Below, piece by piece: positions 26,584 to 34,897 of a DNA stretch of 64,000 bases. Location of the stretch: NCBI GenBank assembly GCA_003009795.1, contig PXPE01000001.1, positions 384,739 through 448,738 of the forward strand. The letters run 5' to 3'. How positions within the stretch are numbered: the stretch's first letter is position 1; each line of letters starts with the position of its first letter. The position numbers and the translations under genes were made by a program. Below the pieces are notes generated by a model. That model was given only the letters and a program-made list of their open reading frames with translations, made no database searches and had not been told where the DNA came from. This DNA is from Nanohaloarchaea archaeon SW_7_43_1 (GTDB lineage Archaea > Nanohalarchaeota > Nanosalinia > Nanosalinales > Nanosalinaceae).

Positions 26584-26973
26584 ATGAATGATCTGAAAAT
26601 TCATCACGTCTTCCGGCTCTACACCCTAATACTTTTGCAGGAAGGTGAAAAGACCGGCTACGAGATAATGGATAGAATCGAGGAAAACATCGGCGAGAAA
26701 CCGAGTACATCCTTCATCTACCCGTTTCTCTCGGATCTGGAAAAAAGAAGCCTTGTATCCGTGGAACAAGGCGGACGTAACAAGAAAATCTACTCACTGA
26801 CTGATGATGGAAACGAATTTGCTTCCGAGAAATTGAACAGTTTCGGAGAGATACTTGAGGCCTCGATACAGAACCAGGTAGAGGATTGTGAGAAATGTGG
26901 CTGCGAGATCTACTCTGGAGGTTACGATACAGATGGGGAGACTTACTGCTGTAAGCACTGTGCCTCAGCATAG
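26584..26973 (+). CDS. PadR-like winged-helix regulator with C-terminal metal-binding module
   Basis: 129 residues. The first ~95 are a PadR-type winged helix (YTLILLQEGEKTGYEIMDRI, FIYPFLSDLEKRSLVSVE, KKIYSLTDDGNEF). The last 30 contain six cysteines (EDCEKCGCEIYSGGYDTDGE, then YCCKHC), a compact TRASH- or zinc-ribbon-like metal site. Divergent from the copper pump gene, so I infer a copper-responsive repressor. PadR proteins normally end in a dimerising coiled coil without such a metal module. Confidence 0.75.
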   Translation: MNDLKIHHVFRLYTLILLQEGEKTGYEIMDRIEENIGEKPSTSFIYPFLSDLEKRSLVSVEQGGRNKKIYSLTDDGNEFASEKLNSFGEILEASIQNQVEDCEKCGCEIYSGGYDTDGETYCCKHCASA

Positions 26974-27118
26974 ACAAAGCAGTGAATACCTAATATTAAT
27001 GCGACTTGGTTCACTGGAGCCTGAGAGCTATCCATAAATTAAAACCCGAGAAGAAATGGTTTCTTCTCAATGATAAGAATCGTTCACTTTATAGAGATTT
27101 CTTTCGAAATATTCTTTC

Positions 27119-28807
27119 ATGGATTTAGAGGAAATAGCCCGGAAATACGCTTTAAGAAATGCGGTAGATCACGGCGGTGAATGTAACCCTGGATCAGTGA
27201 TAGGAAAGATATTCTCAGAGGAAGAATTCGAAAACAAAGGCGAGGTACAGCAGAAGACCCAGAAAATCGCCCAGGAAGTCAACGAGCTATCTATTGAACA
27301 ACAGGAAGAAAAACTTGAAGAATACGAGTTTGATGAGAAGAAACAGGAGCACGACCCTATCCCCGATCTGGATGTTGGAGAGGATGAAGAGGTTGTTGTA
27401 AGATTTGCTCCCAACCCGAACGGGCCGCCCCACATCGGACACGCCAGAGGAATGGTTATCAACGGTGAGCTCCGGGACAAGTACGATGGCAAGCTGATCC
27501 TCAGGTTTGATGATACAGATCCAAGAAAGAAGAGACCGCTGAAGACCGCTGAGCACGATGCTTATGAGATGTATCTAGAGGATTACGAGTGGCTGGGCTA
27601 CAAACCGGATGAAATACGTTACAGCTCTAAAAACTTTGACAATTATATCATGTACGCAGAGAAACTGATTGAAGAATATAGAGCCTATGTATGCTTCTGC
27701 TCACAGGAGGAGGGAAGCAAATACCGTTCAGAAGGAGAGCCATGTCCTCACAGAGATACCTCGATAGAGGAAAATATGGGCAACTGGAAGAAAATGAAGA
27801 ACGGAGGGATTTCCGAGGGTGAAGCAACCCTGAAGATAAAAACAGATATTGATCACAAGAACCCGGCGATCAGAGACTTCGTCGCTTTCAGGATAATTGA
27901 GAACCCGGATCATCCGGTTACCGGTGACGAGTACCGGGTCTGGCCCATGCTTGACTTCCAGGGAGCGATTGAAGATCATGAAATGGGTACTACTCATATT
28001 GTCCGTGGAAAAGATCTCAGAGCCTCAACCAAGAGGCAGAAATACATCTATGATTACTTCGACTGGGAGTATCCTTATGTCCGTTACTGGGGAGATGTCC
28101 AGATCTCAGGCTTCAACGCCCCTGTATCCGGATCCTATCTAAAAGAGATGATAAAGAAAGGAGAACTTGATGGCTGGGATGATCCCAGAGCTCCAACTCT
28201 CAGAGCATTGAGAAAAAGAGGTTTCCAGCCGGATGCTATCCAGAACTTCTTTATTGACATGGGAGTAAGCGAAAACAATGTCGAGGCATCAATCAAAACA
28301 CTTGAGTCAGAGAATACTGATATAATTGATGAGCAAGCGGACAGGCACTTTTTCGTGAAAAACCCTGTAAGATTAAAAATACGTGAACTACCGGAAAACA
28401 TTGAAACTGATCTGCCTCTCCACCCTGATTATCCTGACAGAGGCACTAGAGATGTAGATGTAGAAACTGAAAACGGAGAGGTTGAGTTACTTATTGAGGA
28501 GAACGATTTCCAGGATGGATTTGTCAGGCTAAAGGGATTATGCAACATCAGTGTGGATGAAGATGATCGATCAGCAGAATTTATTGAGGGCGATCATAAG
28601 AAGGCTATGGAAGAGGACGCTGATATCATACACTGGCTTCCAGAGGATTCACCTGAAGGAACGGTCTACATGCCGGACGGTTCAGAAATCAGAGGAAGGG
28701 TTGAAGATGCAGTTATCAATCCTGGTGAAGTAATCCAGTTCGAGAGATTTGGATTTGCTCGATCCGATGATGGTGAGAAAAAGAAATTCTACTTTGCACA
28801 TAACTAG
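27119..28807 (+). CDS. gltX: Glutamyl-tRNA synthetase, archaeal type
   Basis: 562 residues. Class I HIGH motif in PNPNGPPHIGHARGMV, DDTDPRKKRPLK, the domain PVSGSYLKEMIKKGELDGWD with DDPRAPTLRALRKRGF, and a beta-barrel anticodon-binding C-terminus. The SGS stretch stands where archaeal enzymes usually have STS. Archaeal GltX commonly charges both tRNA-Glu and, for later amidation, tRNA-Gln. An N-terminal helical extension of ~100 residues precedes the catalytic domain, as is usual in archaea. Its stop overlaps sufU, which is on the other strand, by four bases. Confidence 0.94.
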   Translation: MDLEEIARKYALRNAVDHGGECNPGSVIGKIFSEEEFENKGEVQQKTQKIAQEVNELSIEQQEEKLEEYEFDEKKQEHDPIPDLDVGEDEEVVVRFAPNPNGPPHIGHARGMVINGELRDKYDGKLILRFDDTDPRKKRPLKTAEHDAYEMYLEDYEWLGYKPDEIRYSSKNFDNYIMYAEKLIEEYRAYVCFCSQEEGSKYRSEGEPCPHRDTSIEENMGNWKKMKNGGISEGEATLKIKTDIDHKNPAIRDFVAFRIIENPDHPVTGDEYRVWPMLDFQGAIEDHEMGTTHIVRGKDLRASTKRQKYIYDYFDWEYPYVRYWGDVQISGFNAPVSGSYLKEMIKKGELDGWDDPRAPTLRALRKRGFQPDAIQNFFIDMGVSENNVEASIKTLESENTDIIDEQADRHFFVKNPVRLKIRELPENIETDLPLHPDYPDRGTRDVDVETENGEVELLIEENDFQDGFVRLKGLCNISVDEDDRSAEFIEGDHKKAMEEDADIIHWLPEDSPEGTVYMPDGSEIRGRVEDAVINPGEVIQFERFGFARSDDGEKKKFYFAHN

Positions 28808-29154
28808 TCTTCAAGAGATTTCTGTGCCGTTTTAAGACCTAAAACAGCGCACTTCACCCGTAAAGCTGAAACCTCTATTCCAAGTTTGTCCAGCATCCAG
28901 TCCCTGTCAAGCCGTTTTAGCTCTTCAATTTCCATCCCCTTCATTTCATCAGTTAGAATGGAAACTGACGCCGTGGAGATCGCACATCCTTCAGTCCCGT
29001 GTTTGACATCCACAACCTTCCCCCCCTTTATATTAAGGAAGATCTCAGTTGAATCACCGCAACTGGCGTTTTCTCCCTCCTCATGGTATTCCGTCTCAAG
29101 CTCCCCTACGTTCCGAGGATTCTTGTAGAGATCAAGTATTTCGTCTTTATACAT
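28804..29154 (-). CDS. sufU: SufU/IscU-type Fe-S scaffold protein
   Basis: 116 residues. The three scaffold cysteines are in ENASCGDSTEIFL, GTEGCAISTASVS and RVKCAVLGLKT; the N-terminus ILDLYKNPRNVGEL is typical. It either holds nascent Fe-S clusters or passes sulfur from SufS. Located two bases after sufS and probably co-transcribed. Confidence 0.92.
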   Translation of the reverse strand: MYKDEILDLYKNPRNVGELETEYHEEGENASCGDSTEIFLNIKGGKVVDVKHGTEGCAISTASVSILTDEMKGMEIEELKRLDRDWMLDKLGIEVSALRVKCAVLGLKTAQKSLED

Positions 29155-29156
29155 CC

Positions 29157-30335
29157 CTACTGGAACACCTTTCTGACTTCTTTTACTGCCTCAACCAATT
29201 TTTCCACATCTTCTTCCGTATTGTAGATATAAGGGGATACTCTTGCTGTACCACTGATCCCAAGTTCCTCCATCTGTGGCTGTGCGCAGTGATGCCCGGC
29301 TCTCACAGCAACTCCATTCTGGTTGAGCACCTCTGCAACGTCATGTGGATGGGCGAACTCGGTTGTAAAAGAGACAAGGTTCGCTCCTCCCGGTGAAAGA
29401 ACATTTACTCCTTCTGCTTCCTCAAGTTCTTCGATTATTAAAGCCGATATCTCCTGGCTGTGGTTGTAGACTTCATTCATGCCGATGTTTTCCAGGTAGT
29501 CAATAGCTGCGTCGAGACCTACTGCTCCGGCTACGTTTGGAGTTCCGGCTTCAAACTTTTCAGGTACTTTCTCATACTCGATTTCTTTCTCGGTAACCTT
29601 TCGGATCATACCGCCTCCGACCTGATATGGATCCATTTTCTCCAAAAGCTCTTTCCTGCCGTATAAAACTCCTATCCCGGTAGGACCGAGCATTTTGTGA
29701 CCCGAAAAACAGAGAAAATCGACGCCAAGTTCCTTCACATCAACCGGCATATGTGGAACTGACTGAGCTCCGTCAAGCACTACCAATGCATTGTTTTTAT
29801 GAGCGATCTTCGTGATCTTCTCTACAGGGTTTTCAGCGCCAAACACATTTGAAATATGTGAAATAGCTACAAGTGAGGTATTTTCATCTATCTTTTTCCG
29901 GGCGTCCTCCAAAGATATTTTTCCATTTTCCGTCTCTAAGTAAGAGATATTCAAGTCTTCTTTCTCCGCTTTTCTTCTCCACGGAAGCTGCTCTGAGTGA
30001 TGAGCCATCTTCGAAAGTACTATCTCTCCATTTGTATCTAGAGAGTGAGCCAGTAGGTTCTCCGCCTCGGTAGTATTTCTTATGAAAACTGTTTCAGAGT
30101 GATTTGCACCGATAAAGTTTGCTGTTTTTGCTCTTGCCTCTCTATATGAGGTGTTTGCATCATTCGCTAGATCGTATAGCCCTCTCCCAATATTTGCATT
30201 GTTCTCGCTGTAGAACTCGTTAATCTGTTCCAGTACCTGTCTCGGTTTTTGAGAAGTTGCGGCGTTGTCTAGATATACCAGGTTTTCTCTTTTCCTGAAT
30301 GTTGGATAATCTTCCTTGATTTTTTCTGGTTCCAT
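29157..30335 (-). CDS. sufS: Cysteine desulfurase SufS
   Basis: 392 residues, class V aminotransferase fold. YLDNAATSQKP begins it, the PLP lysine lies in CFSGHKMLGPTGIG, and the persulfide Cys in VRAGHHCAQPQMEELG. Supplies sulfur for Fe-S clusters. Ordered sufB-sufD-(MATE)-sufS-sufU on the minus strand. Confidence 0.95.
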   Translation of the reverse strand: MEPEKIKEDYPTFRKRENLVYLDNAATSQKPRQVLEQINEFYSENNANIGRGLYDLANDANTSYREARAKTANFIGANHSETVFIRNTTEAENLLAHSLDTNGEIVLSKMAHHSEQLPWRRKAEKEDLNISYLETENGKISLEDARKKIDENTSLVAISHISNVFGAENPVEKITKIAHKNNALVVLDGAQSVPHMPVDVKELGVDFLCFSGHKMLGPTGIGVLYGRKELLEKMDPYQVGGGMIRKVTEKEIEYEKVPEKFEAGTPNVAGAVGLDAAIDYLENIGMNEVYNHSQEISALIIEELEEAEGVNVLSPGGANLVSFTTEFAHPHDVAEVLNQNGVAVRAGHHCAQPQMEELGISGTARVSPYIYNTEEDVEKLVEAVKEVRKVFQ

Positions 30336-30361
30336 AAGGTAGAAAATCTAAGCGAATCTTT

Positions 30362-31900
30362 TTACTTCTGCTTTCCGTGTGAGAATACTTTTCCAAGCCA
30401 TTCTTCGATAGATTCAGTTATGCCGTCATTGGAGCCTCCGGTTTCCTCAGCCGCCTCATCTTCGTCCCTACCTTCCTTTGTTATAATCTGTTTCCAGGTG
30501 CCTTTCTGGTACCATAGATATGCGATCAGGGCTCCTGCAACGTTGGATATGAAGAATGCTGTCCATACACCTTTGGTTCCGATGTTTACCGCTCCCAGGT
30601 ATGCTATCGGTAACCGGATTGCGCCCAGGGTTGTAACTGATATTATTGCGGCGGTAGCAGTTTTTCCTGCACCCCGGAAGCTTCCGTTATAGGATCTTAA
30701 GACTCCCATGAACCCGAAGCTGAAAGCTACGAATCTCAAGAACTTGGAAGCAGTGCTTGCTATTAACTCGCTGTTTGGCTCTGCCTGGCTGATGAAGACT
30801 GAGGCAATTGAGTCTGCAAACACGAATGTCAAGAGTCCAACAGCAGTCAGAATTAGGAAAGTGTATTTTGCACCGGTTGCTGCGGTTTTGCCTGCTCTTT
30901 CATAGTTTTCGGCCCCGAGATTCTGCCCTGTCATCGATTCTACGCCTCGGCCTACTGCCGAAGCCGGTAGGAACACCATGGAGAAGATTCTGATGGCGAT
31001 ACCGAAACCGGCAACTATGGGGTTTGCAAAAGTCCAGCCGACTACTGCAGTAAGAGCGTTAACTGAAATGGATCTTCCTGCTCCCTCAAGTGATGCTGGA
31101 ATACCGATACGCGTTATTTTATGGAAAAACTCGGCATCTGGTTTCATGCTGGCCAATGATATTTTGATACCTTTACTTCCGCTGAAAAGTAACCCTATTC
31201 CAATCGTCAGAGACAATAGTCTTGATAAAATTGTTGCTACTGCTGCACCTCTGATCCCCATCTCCGGGATAATCCAAAAACCAAAGATGAACAAAGGATC
31301 GATAACGATATTGATTATCACCGTTACAAACATCAGAATCATCGGCGTTACGGTATCACCAAAACCACGCATCAGCGACTGGAAAACCAGGAAACCAAAC
31401 ATCGAGAATAAGCCAATGGATATTATCTGGAGATATGCCTCGGCAGATGCTGCAACAGTTCCTGTAGCTCCTAGAAGACCGACTACATCACCAATCACAA
31501 AATAACCAAATAAACCGATCAAACCCGACAAAACCGCACTGAAACCGACTGTCTGCGATGCCGCGTAATTCCTCATCTTGGTTTTACCTGATCCTTCGTA
31601 CTGCGCCACTAGGACGCTTCCGGCGACCGCCAGACCCATTCCGAGAGAGATCAGGAAGAATACGAGAGGGAAAGCAAAAGTAATAGCTGCAAGTGCTTCT
31701 CCTGAGTATTGGCCTAGCCAGAAGGTATCAGCCAGATTGTATGCGGTGTGCAGTAAGTTAATTACGATAACCGGTAACGATAGATAGAAGAGATTTTTTC
31801 CAACAGGGCCTTCAAGAAGATCTAGTTCCTCACGGGATTTAAACTGGTTTTCGAAAGTATCGGCCAGACCTGATAGTCTTTGTCTAAAGCTTCCTGACAC
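30362..31900 (-). CDS. MATE family multidrug/ion exporter
   Basis: 512 residues with twelve predicted membrane helices. GPVGKNLFYLSLPVIVINLL, the AYNLADTFWLGQYSGEALAA block and MSMTGQNLGAEN-like segment (SMTGQNLGAENYERAGK) mark the MATE family, which exports cationic compounds using Na+ or H+ gradients. It sits inside the suf gene row between sufD and sufS in the same direction, but has no obvious link with Fe-S assembly. Confidence 0.92.
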   Translation of the reverse strand: MSGSFRQRLSGLADTFENQFKSREELDLLEGPVGKNLFYLSLPVIVINLLHTAYNLADTFWLGQYSGEALAAITFAFPLVFFLISLGMGLAVAGSVLVAQYEGSGKTKMRNYAASQTVGFSAVLSGLIGLFGYFVIGDVVGLLGATGTVAASAEAYLQIISIGLFSMFGFLVFQSLMRGFGDTVTPMILMFVTVIINIVIDPLFIFGFWIIPEMGIRGAAVATILSRLLSLTIGIGLLFSGSKGIKISLASMKPDAEFFHKITRIGIPASLEGAGRSISVNALTAVVGWTFANPIVAGFGIAIRIFSMVFLPASAVGRGVESMTGQNLGAENYERAGKTAATGAKYTFLILTAVGLLTFVFADSIASVFISQAEPNSELIASTASKFLRFVAFSFGFMGVLRSYNGSFRGAGKTATAAIISVTTLGAIRLPIAYLGAVNIGTKGVWTAFFISNVAGALIAYLWYQKGTWKQIITKEGRDEDEAAEETGGSNDGITESIEEWLGKVFSHGKQK

Positions 31901-31918
31901 TGCTGCAGTCGCCTTAAA

Positions 31919-33013
31919 TTACCGTTTTTCATCCAGTTTTCTCTGGACTTCTTCCCGGATTTTCTCCTTAACCCTTGTAACCCTGATCTGTTTCATTACC
32001 GGCTCGAAAAATCCTTTAACAACCAGTCTTTCAGCTTTATCCTGTGAAAGCCCTCTGGATTCCAGATAGTGTTGTTTTTCTTTCTCAACTGTTCCTGCTG
32101 CTGCTGCATGTGACGCTTCAACATCAGGATTTTCAATCATCAGTTTCGGTGAGGCGTCTGACTCTGAGTTATCTGAAAGCATAAGTGTTTCCTGGTCCTG
32201 GAAACTGGATGTATTGAATGCCGTCTGTTCCACTTTCTGAAGTCCTTCGTAGAGACTTCTTGCTTTGTGATCCACAACGCTTCTCGAGTCCATATCACAT
32301 TTGGTTCCATCGCCTATGTGTTTCACATTTAGAGAGATGTCGTGATGCTGTTTCCCTGATGGGTACCAGACACCTGTCATCTCTGTCTCCGAGTCATCAC
32401 CTTTTAGAACTGTCTCGATCTTGGTCCGGTTCAGATCTCCAGTAAAAATCCCGTTCAACCAATTTATGGAGCCATATTTCTTTGTTATCGCTTTTCTTCT
32501 TGAGTAGGAGAACTCCCCGTTTTTCTCTACCGCACCGTACTCCACTGAGGCGTTTTCACCCACATAAATCTCTGTAAAAGATGTGTTAAAGTCTCCGCTA
32601 GATGTTTCCTCAGTGACTGTTGCTGATGTATTCTTTTCCGTATTGACGACCAAATGGCTGAGCACAGGATTGTTTTCAATGTACTTAACATGTAGCTCTG
32701 AGCTGTCTTTAAGCTCGGCGTAGATGAATGAGTTTACATTTGCTGCATGCAGGGCGTTGATAGTGTTTTCGTTATGTTTTATAAGGTCAAACGCTTTGTC
32801 CCCTGCTTCCTCCATTCCTTCTTTTCCGGTGTATACATCCACGTCGCCTTCTGTCTCAATTTCTGGTTCGATCATGTCCTTTGAAACTTCCAGTTTTTCC
32901 TTTAGATTGTCCGGGTACCGTGTCCAGGTTCTTCCCGGAGTCCTTATTGACTCAGGTACTTGAAGTGATTCTGCTTCTCTGTCGGCTTTCTCCCGTATTT
33001 TCTTTAGTTTCAT
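31919..33013 (-). CDS. sufD: Fe-S assembly protein SufD
   Basis: 364 residues, beta-helix SufB/SufD family. KADSLG-type residues are absent, but SDASPKLMIENPDVEASHAA (with the conserved His) and YLESRGLSQDKAERLVVKGF are diagnostic. Partner of SufB in the SufBCD complex. It overlaps the sufB stop by four bases. Confidence 0.9.
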   Translation of the reverse strand: MKLKKIREKADREAESLQVPESIRTPGRTWTRYPDNLKEKLEVSKDMIEPEIETEGDVDVYTGKEGMEEAGDKAFDLIKHNENTINALHAANVNSFIYAELKDSSELHVKYIENNPVLSHLVVNTEKNTSATVTEETSSGDFNTSFTEIYVGENASVEYGAVEKNGEFSYSRRKAITKKYGSINWLNGIFTGDLNRTKIETVLKGDDSETEMTGVWYPSGKQHHDISLNVKHIGDGTKCDMDSRSVVDHKARSLYEGLQKVEQTAFNTSSFQDQETLMLSDNSESDASPKLMIENPDVEASHAAAAGTVEKEKQHYLESRGLSQDKAERLVVKGFFEPVMKQIRVTRVKEKIREEVQRKLDEKR

Positions 33014-34410
33014 CCCAGGCTGCCCTCCATCTCTAGCTCAATCAAACGGTTTAACTCGACCGCGTACTCAAGAGGTAGTTCTTTCGCAATAGGCTCGATA
33101 AATCCTCTTACGATCATTTCTTTGGCTTCCTCTTCTTCTATTCCTCGGCTTTGGAGGTAATGGATCTCCTCGTCCCCGATTCTTCCCACTGTTGCCTCGT
33201 GTGCCATTTCCACGTCATCTTCTTTGATCTCAATGTAAGGCTCCGTATCACTGGTTGCCTCATCGGAAAACATGATCGCGTCACACTCTATCGACGTTTT
33301 AGAGCCTTTAGAGCCTTTGGGGATCCTTACGAGTCCTCTGTAATTTGTTCTTCCATCTCCCTGTGAGATTGACTTCGATTCGATTGTCGACTTTGTATTT
33401 GGTGCGTTATGTACTACTTTTGCTCCGGTGTCAATGTCCTGGCCGTCTCCCGCATAGCTTATTGTTATGTGGTTGGCTTTTGCACCTATTCCATTGAGAT
33501 GAGAGGAAGGGTAAAGCATTGTAACTTTTGATCCCATTGAACCTGAGATCCATTCCATTGTACCGTTTTCCTCAACTTTTGAACGCTTTGTATTAAGGTT
33601 ATATGTGTTTTTGCTCCAGTTCTGGACTGTTGAGTACTGTACGTGAGCGTTTTTGCCTACAAAAACCTCTACGCATCCGGCATGTAAATTGTTGCGAGTG
33701 TATTGAGGGGCACTACACCCTTCTATGTAGTGAACTTTGCTGTTTTCCTCTGCAATGATCAGTGTGTGTTCAAATTGGCCCATGCCCTTTGAGTTCATCC
33801 TGAAGTACGCCTGTACAGGTATCTCCACCTCTACACCCTCCGGAACGTAGACAAAAGAGCCTCCGCTCCATATTGCTCCGTGTAAAGCGGCGAACTTGTT
33901 GTCTTGGGCCGGGACGCACTTTGTCATGAAGTATTCTCTGACCATCTCTGGGTGTTCCTGTACAGCTTCATCCATGTCGCAGAAGATGACGCCTTTCTCC
34001 TCCCATTCCTCTTTCATGTTCTGGTATACGACTTCTGATTCGAACTGGGCTCCAACCCCGCTAAGAGCCTCTTTCTCGGCTTCCGGGATTCCCAGCTTGT
34101 CGAATGTGTCTTTGATGTCCTCAGGCACTTCCTCCCAGGAATCGCTCTGGCCCCCTCCCTGCTTCAGGAAGGGAGTTATCTCCTCTATGTTGAGATCGGA
34201 AAGATCAGGTCCCCAGCCCGGCATCTCACGTTTCTGGAAATGCCTGTATGCCTGGATTCGCCGGTTTGTCATCCATTCCGGCTCATCTTTTTCCTCGGAG
34301 ATCTGTTTAACAGTTTCCTCGGAGAGACCAGTAGATGATTTGAATTCAGGTTCGGATTCCACTTTGTGCTGGAATCTTTCCTGATTTTTGGATACATTTT
34401 TCTCTGTCAT
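33010..34410 (-). CDS. sufB: Fe-S assembly protein SufB
   Basis: 466 residues. MPGWGPDLSDL, WSGGSFVYVPEGVEVEIPVQ, HYIEGCSAPQYTRNNLHAG, SGSMGSKVTMLYPS and HEATVGRIGDEEIHYL are characteristic, including the Cys of EGC that takes part in cluster assembly. SufC, the ATPase that completes SufBCD, is not next to it nor anywhere in the window. Confidence 0.95.
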   Translation of the reverse strand: MTEKNVSKNQERFQHKVESEPEFKSSTGLSEETVKQISEEKDEPEWMTNRRIQAYRHFQKREMPGWGPDLSDLNIEEITPFLKQGGGQSDSWEEVPEDIKDTFDKLGIPEAEKEALSGVGAQFESEVVYQNMKEEWEEKGVIFCDMDEAVQEHPEMVREYFMTKCVPAQDNKFAALHGAIWSGGSFVYVPEGVEVEIPVQAYFRMNSKGMGQFEHTLIIAEENSKVHYIEGCSAPQYTRNNLHAGCVEVFVGKNAHVQYSTVQNWSKNTYNLNTKRSKVEENGTMEWISGSMGSKVTMLYPSSHLNGIGAKANHITISYAGDGQDIDTGAKVVHNAPNTKSTIESKSISQGDGRTNYRGLVRIPKGSKGSKTSIECDAIMFSDEATSDTEPYIEIKEDDVEMAHEATVGRIGDEEIHYLQSRGIEEEEAKEMIVRGFIEPIAKELPLEYAVELNRLIELEMEGSLG

Positions 34411-34459
34411 ATTATAGATGTCGGCTTGAATCTTTAAATGAAGAGTTGAATCAACAAGA

Positions 34460-34855
34460 CTACCTTTTCTTGATGTCGGTGGAAGAGTACTCGTTCTTCC
34501 CTTCGATTCTCAGTACTTCTACATCGTGGCCTACTGTGTCTTCAGCCAGTTCCCTGACTTCGTCTCTATCATGTTTCTGGTCGTAACCGAGCGTGATTAC
34601 ATCAGGATTGACGTTCCGTACCGTATCGTATATATCGGTCTCGGAACCTAGGATAGCTCTGTCTACAGATTCTAATGCTTCAACCATTTTCTTTCTCTCG
34701 TCTTCGCTAAATACAAGATCCTTTCTTTTTTTGATTCTGGAGTCTCTGGAGATAACCACTACAAGCTCGTCTCCCATTCCTGAGCTTTCTTCCAGGTAAT
34801 GGATGTGACCGGGGTGAAGAATATCGAATGTTCCCTGTGCCATTACTGTCTTCAT
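34460..34855 (-). CDS. ribL: FAD synthase RibL (archaeal)
   Basis: 131 residues from the ATG chosen at 34855; ten extra residues are possible upstream. TFDILHPGHIHYLEES holds the HxGH nucleotidyltransferase motif, with VVISRDSRIKKRK and EYSSTDIKKR (the S/T-T-x-K end). Archaeal RibL makes FAD from FMN and an NTP. In single-strand row with XPD (gap 12 bases or so). Confidence 0.88.
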   Translation of the reverse strand: MKTVMAQGTFDILHPGHIHYLEESSGMGDELVVVISRDSRIKKRKDLVFSEDERKKMVEALESVDRAILGSETDIYDTVRNVNPDVITLGYDQKHDRDEVRELAEDTVGHDVEVLRIEGKNEYSSTDIKKR

Positions 34856-34897
34856 ACCGATAAGAGACAAACTGACTGTTTTCATTCTTTCCCGGGA

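Noticed and set aside
30978-31505. 175-codon frame opposite the MATE gene
   Set aside because: Shadow of a membrane-protein gene, no independent start signal or family.
34036-34055. tRNA T-arm-like gattcgaac in sufB
   Set aside because: No acceptor or anticodon stems around it; it is coding sequence of sufB.
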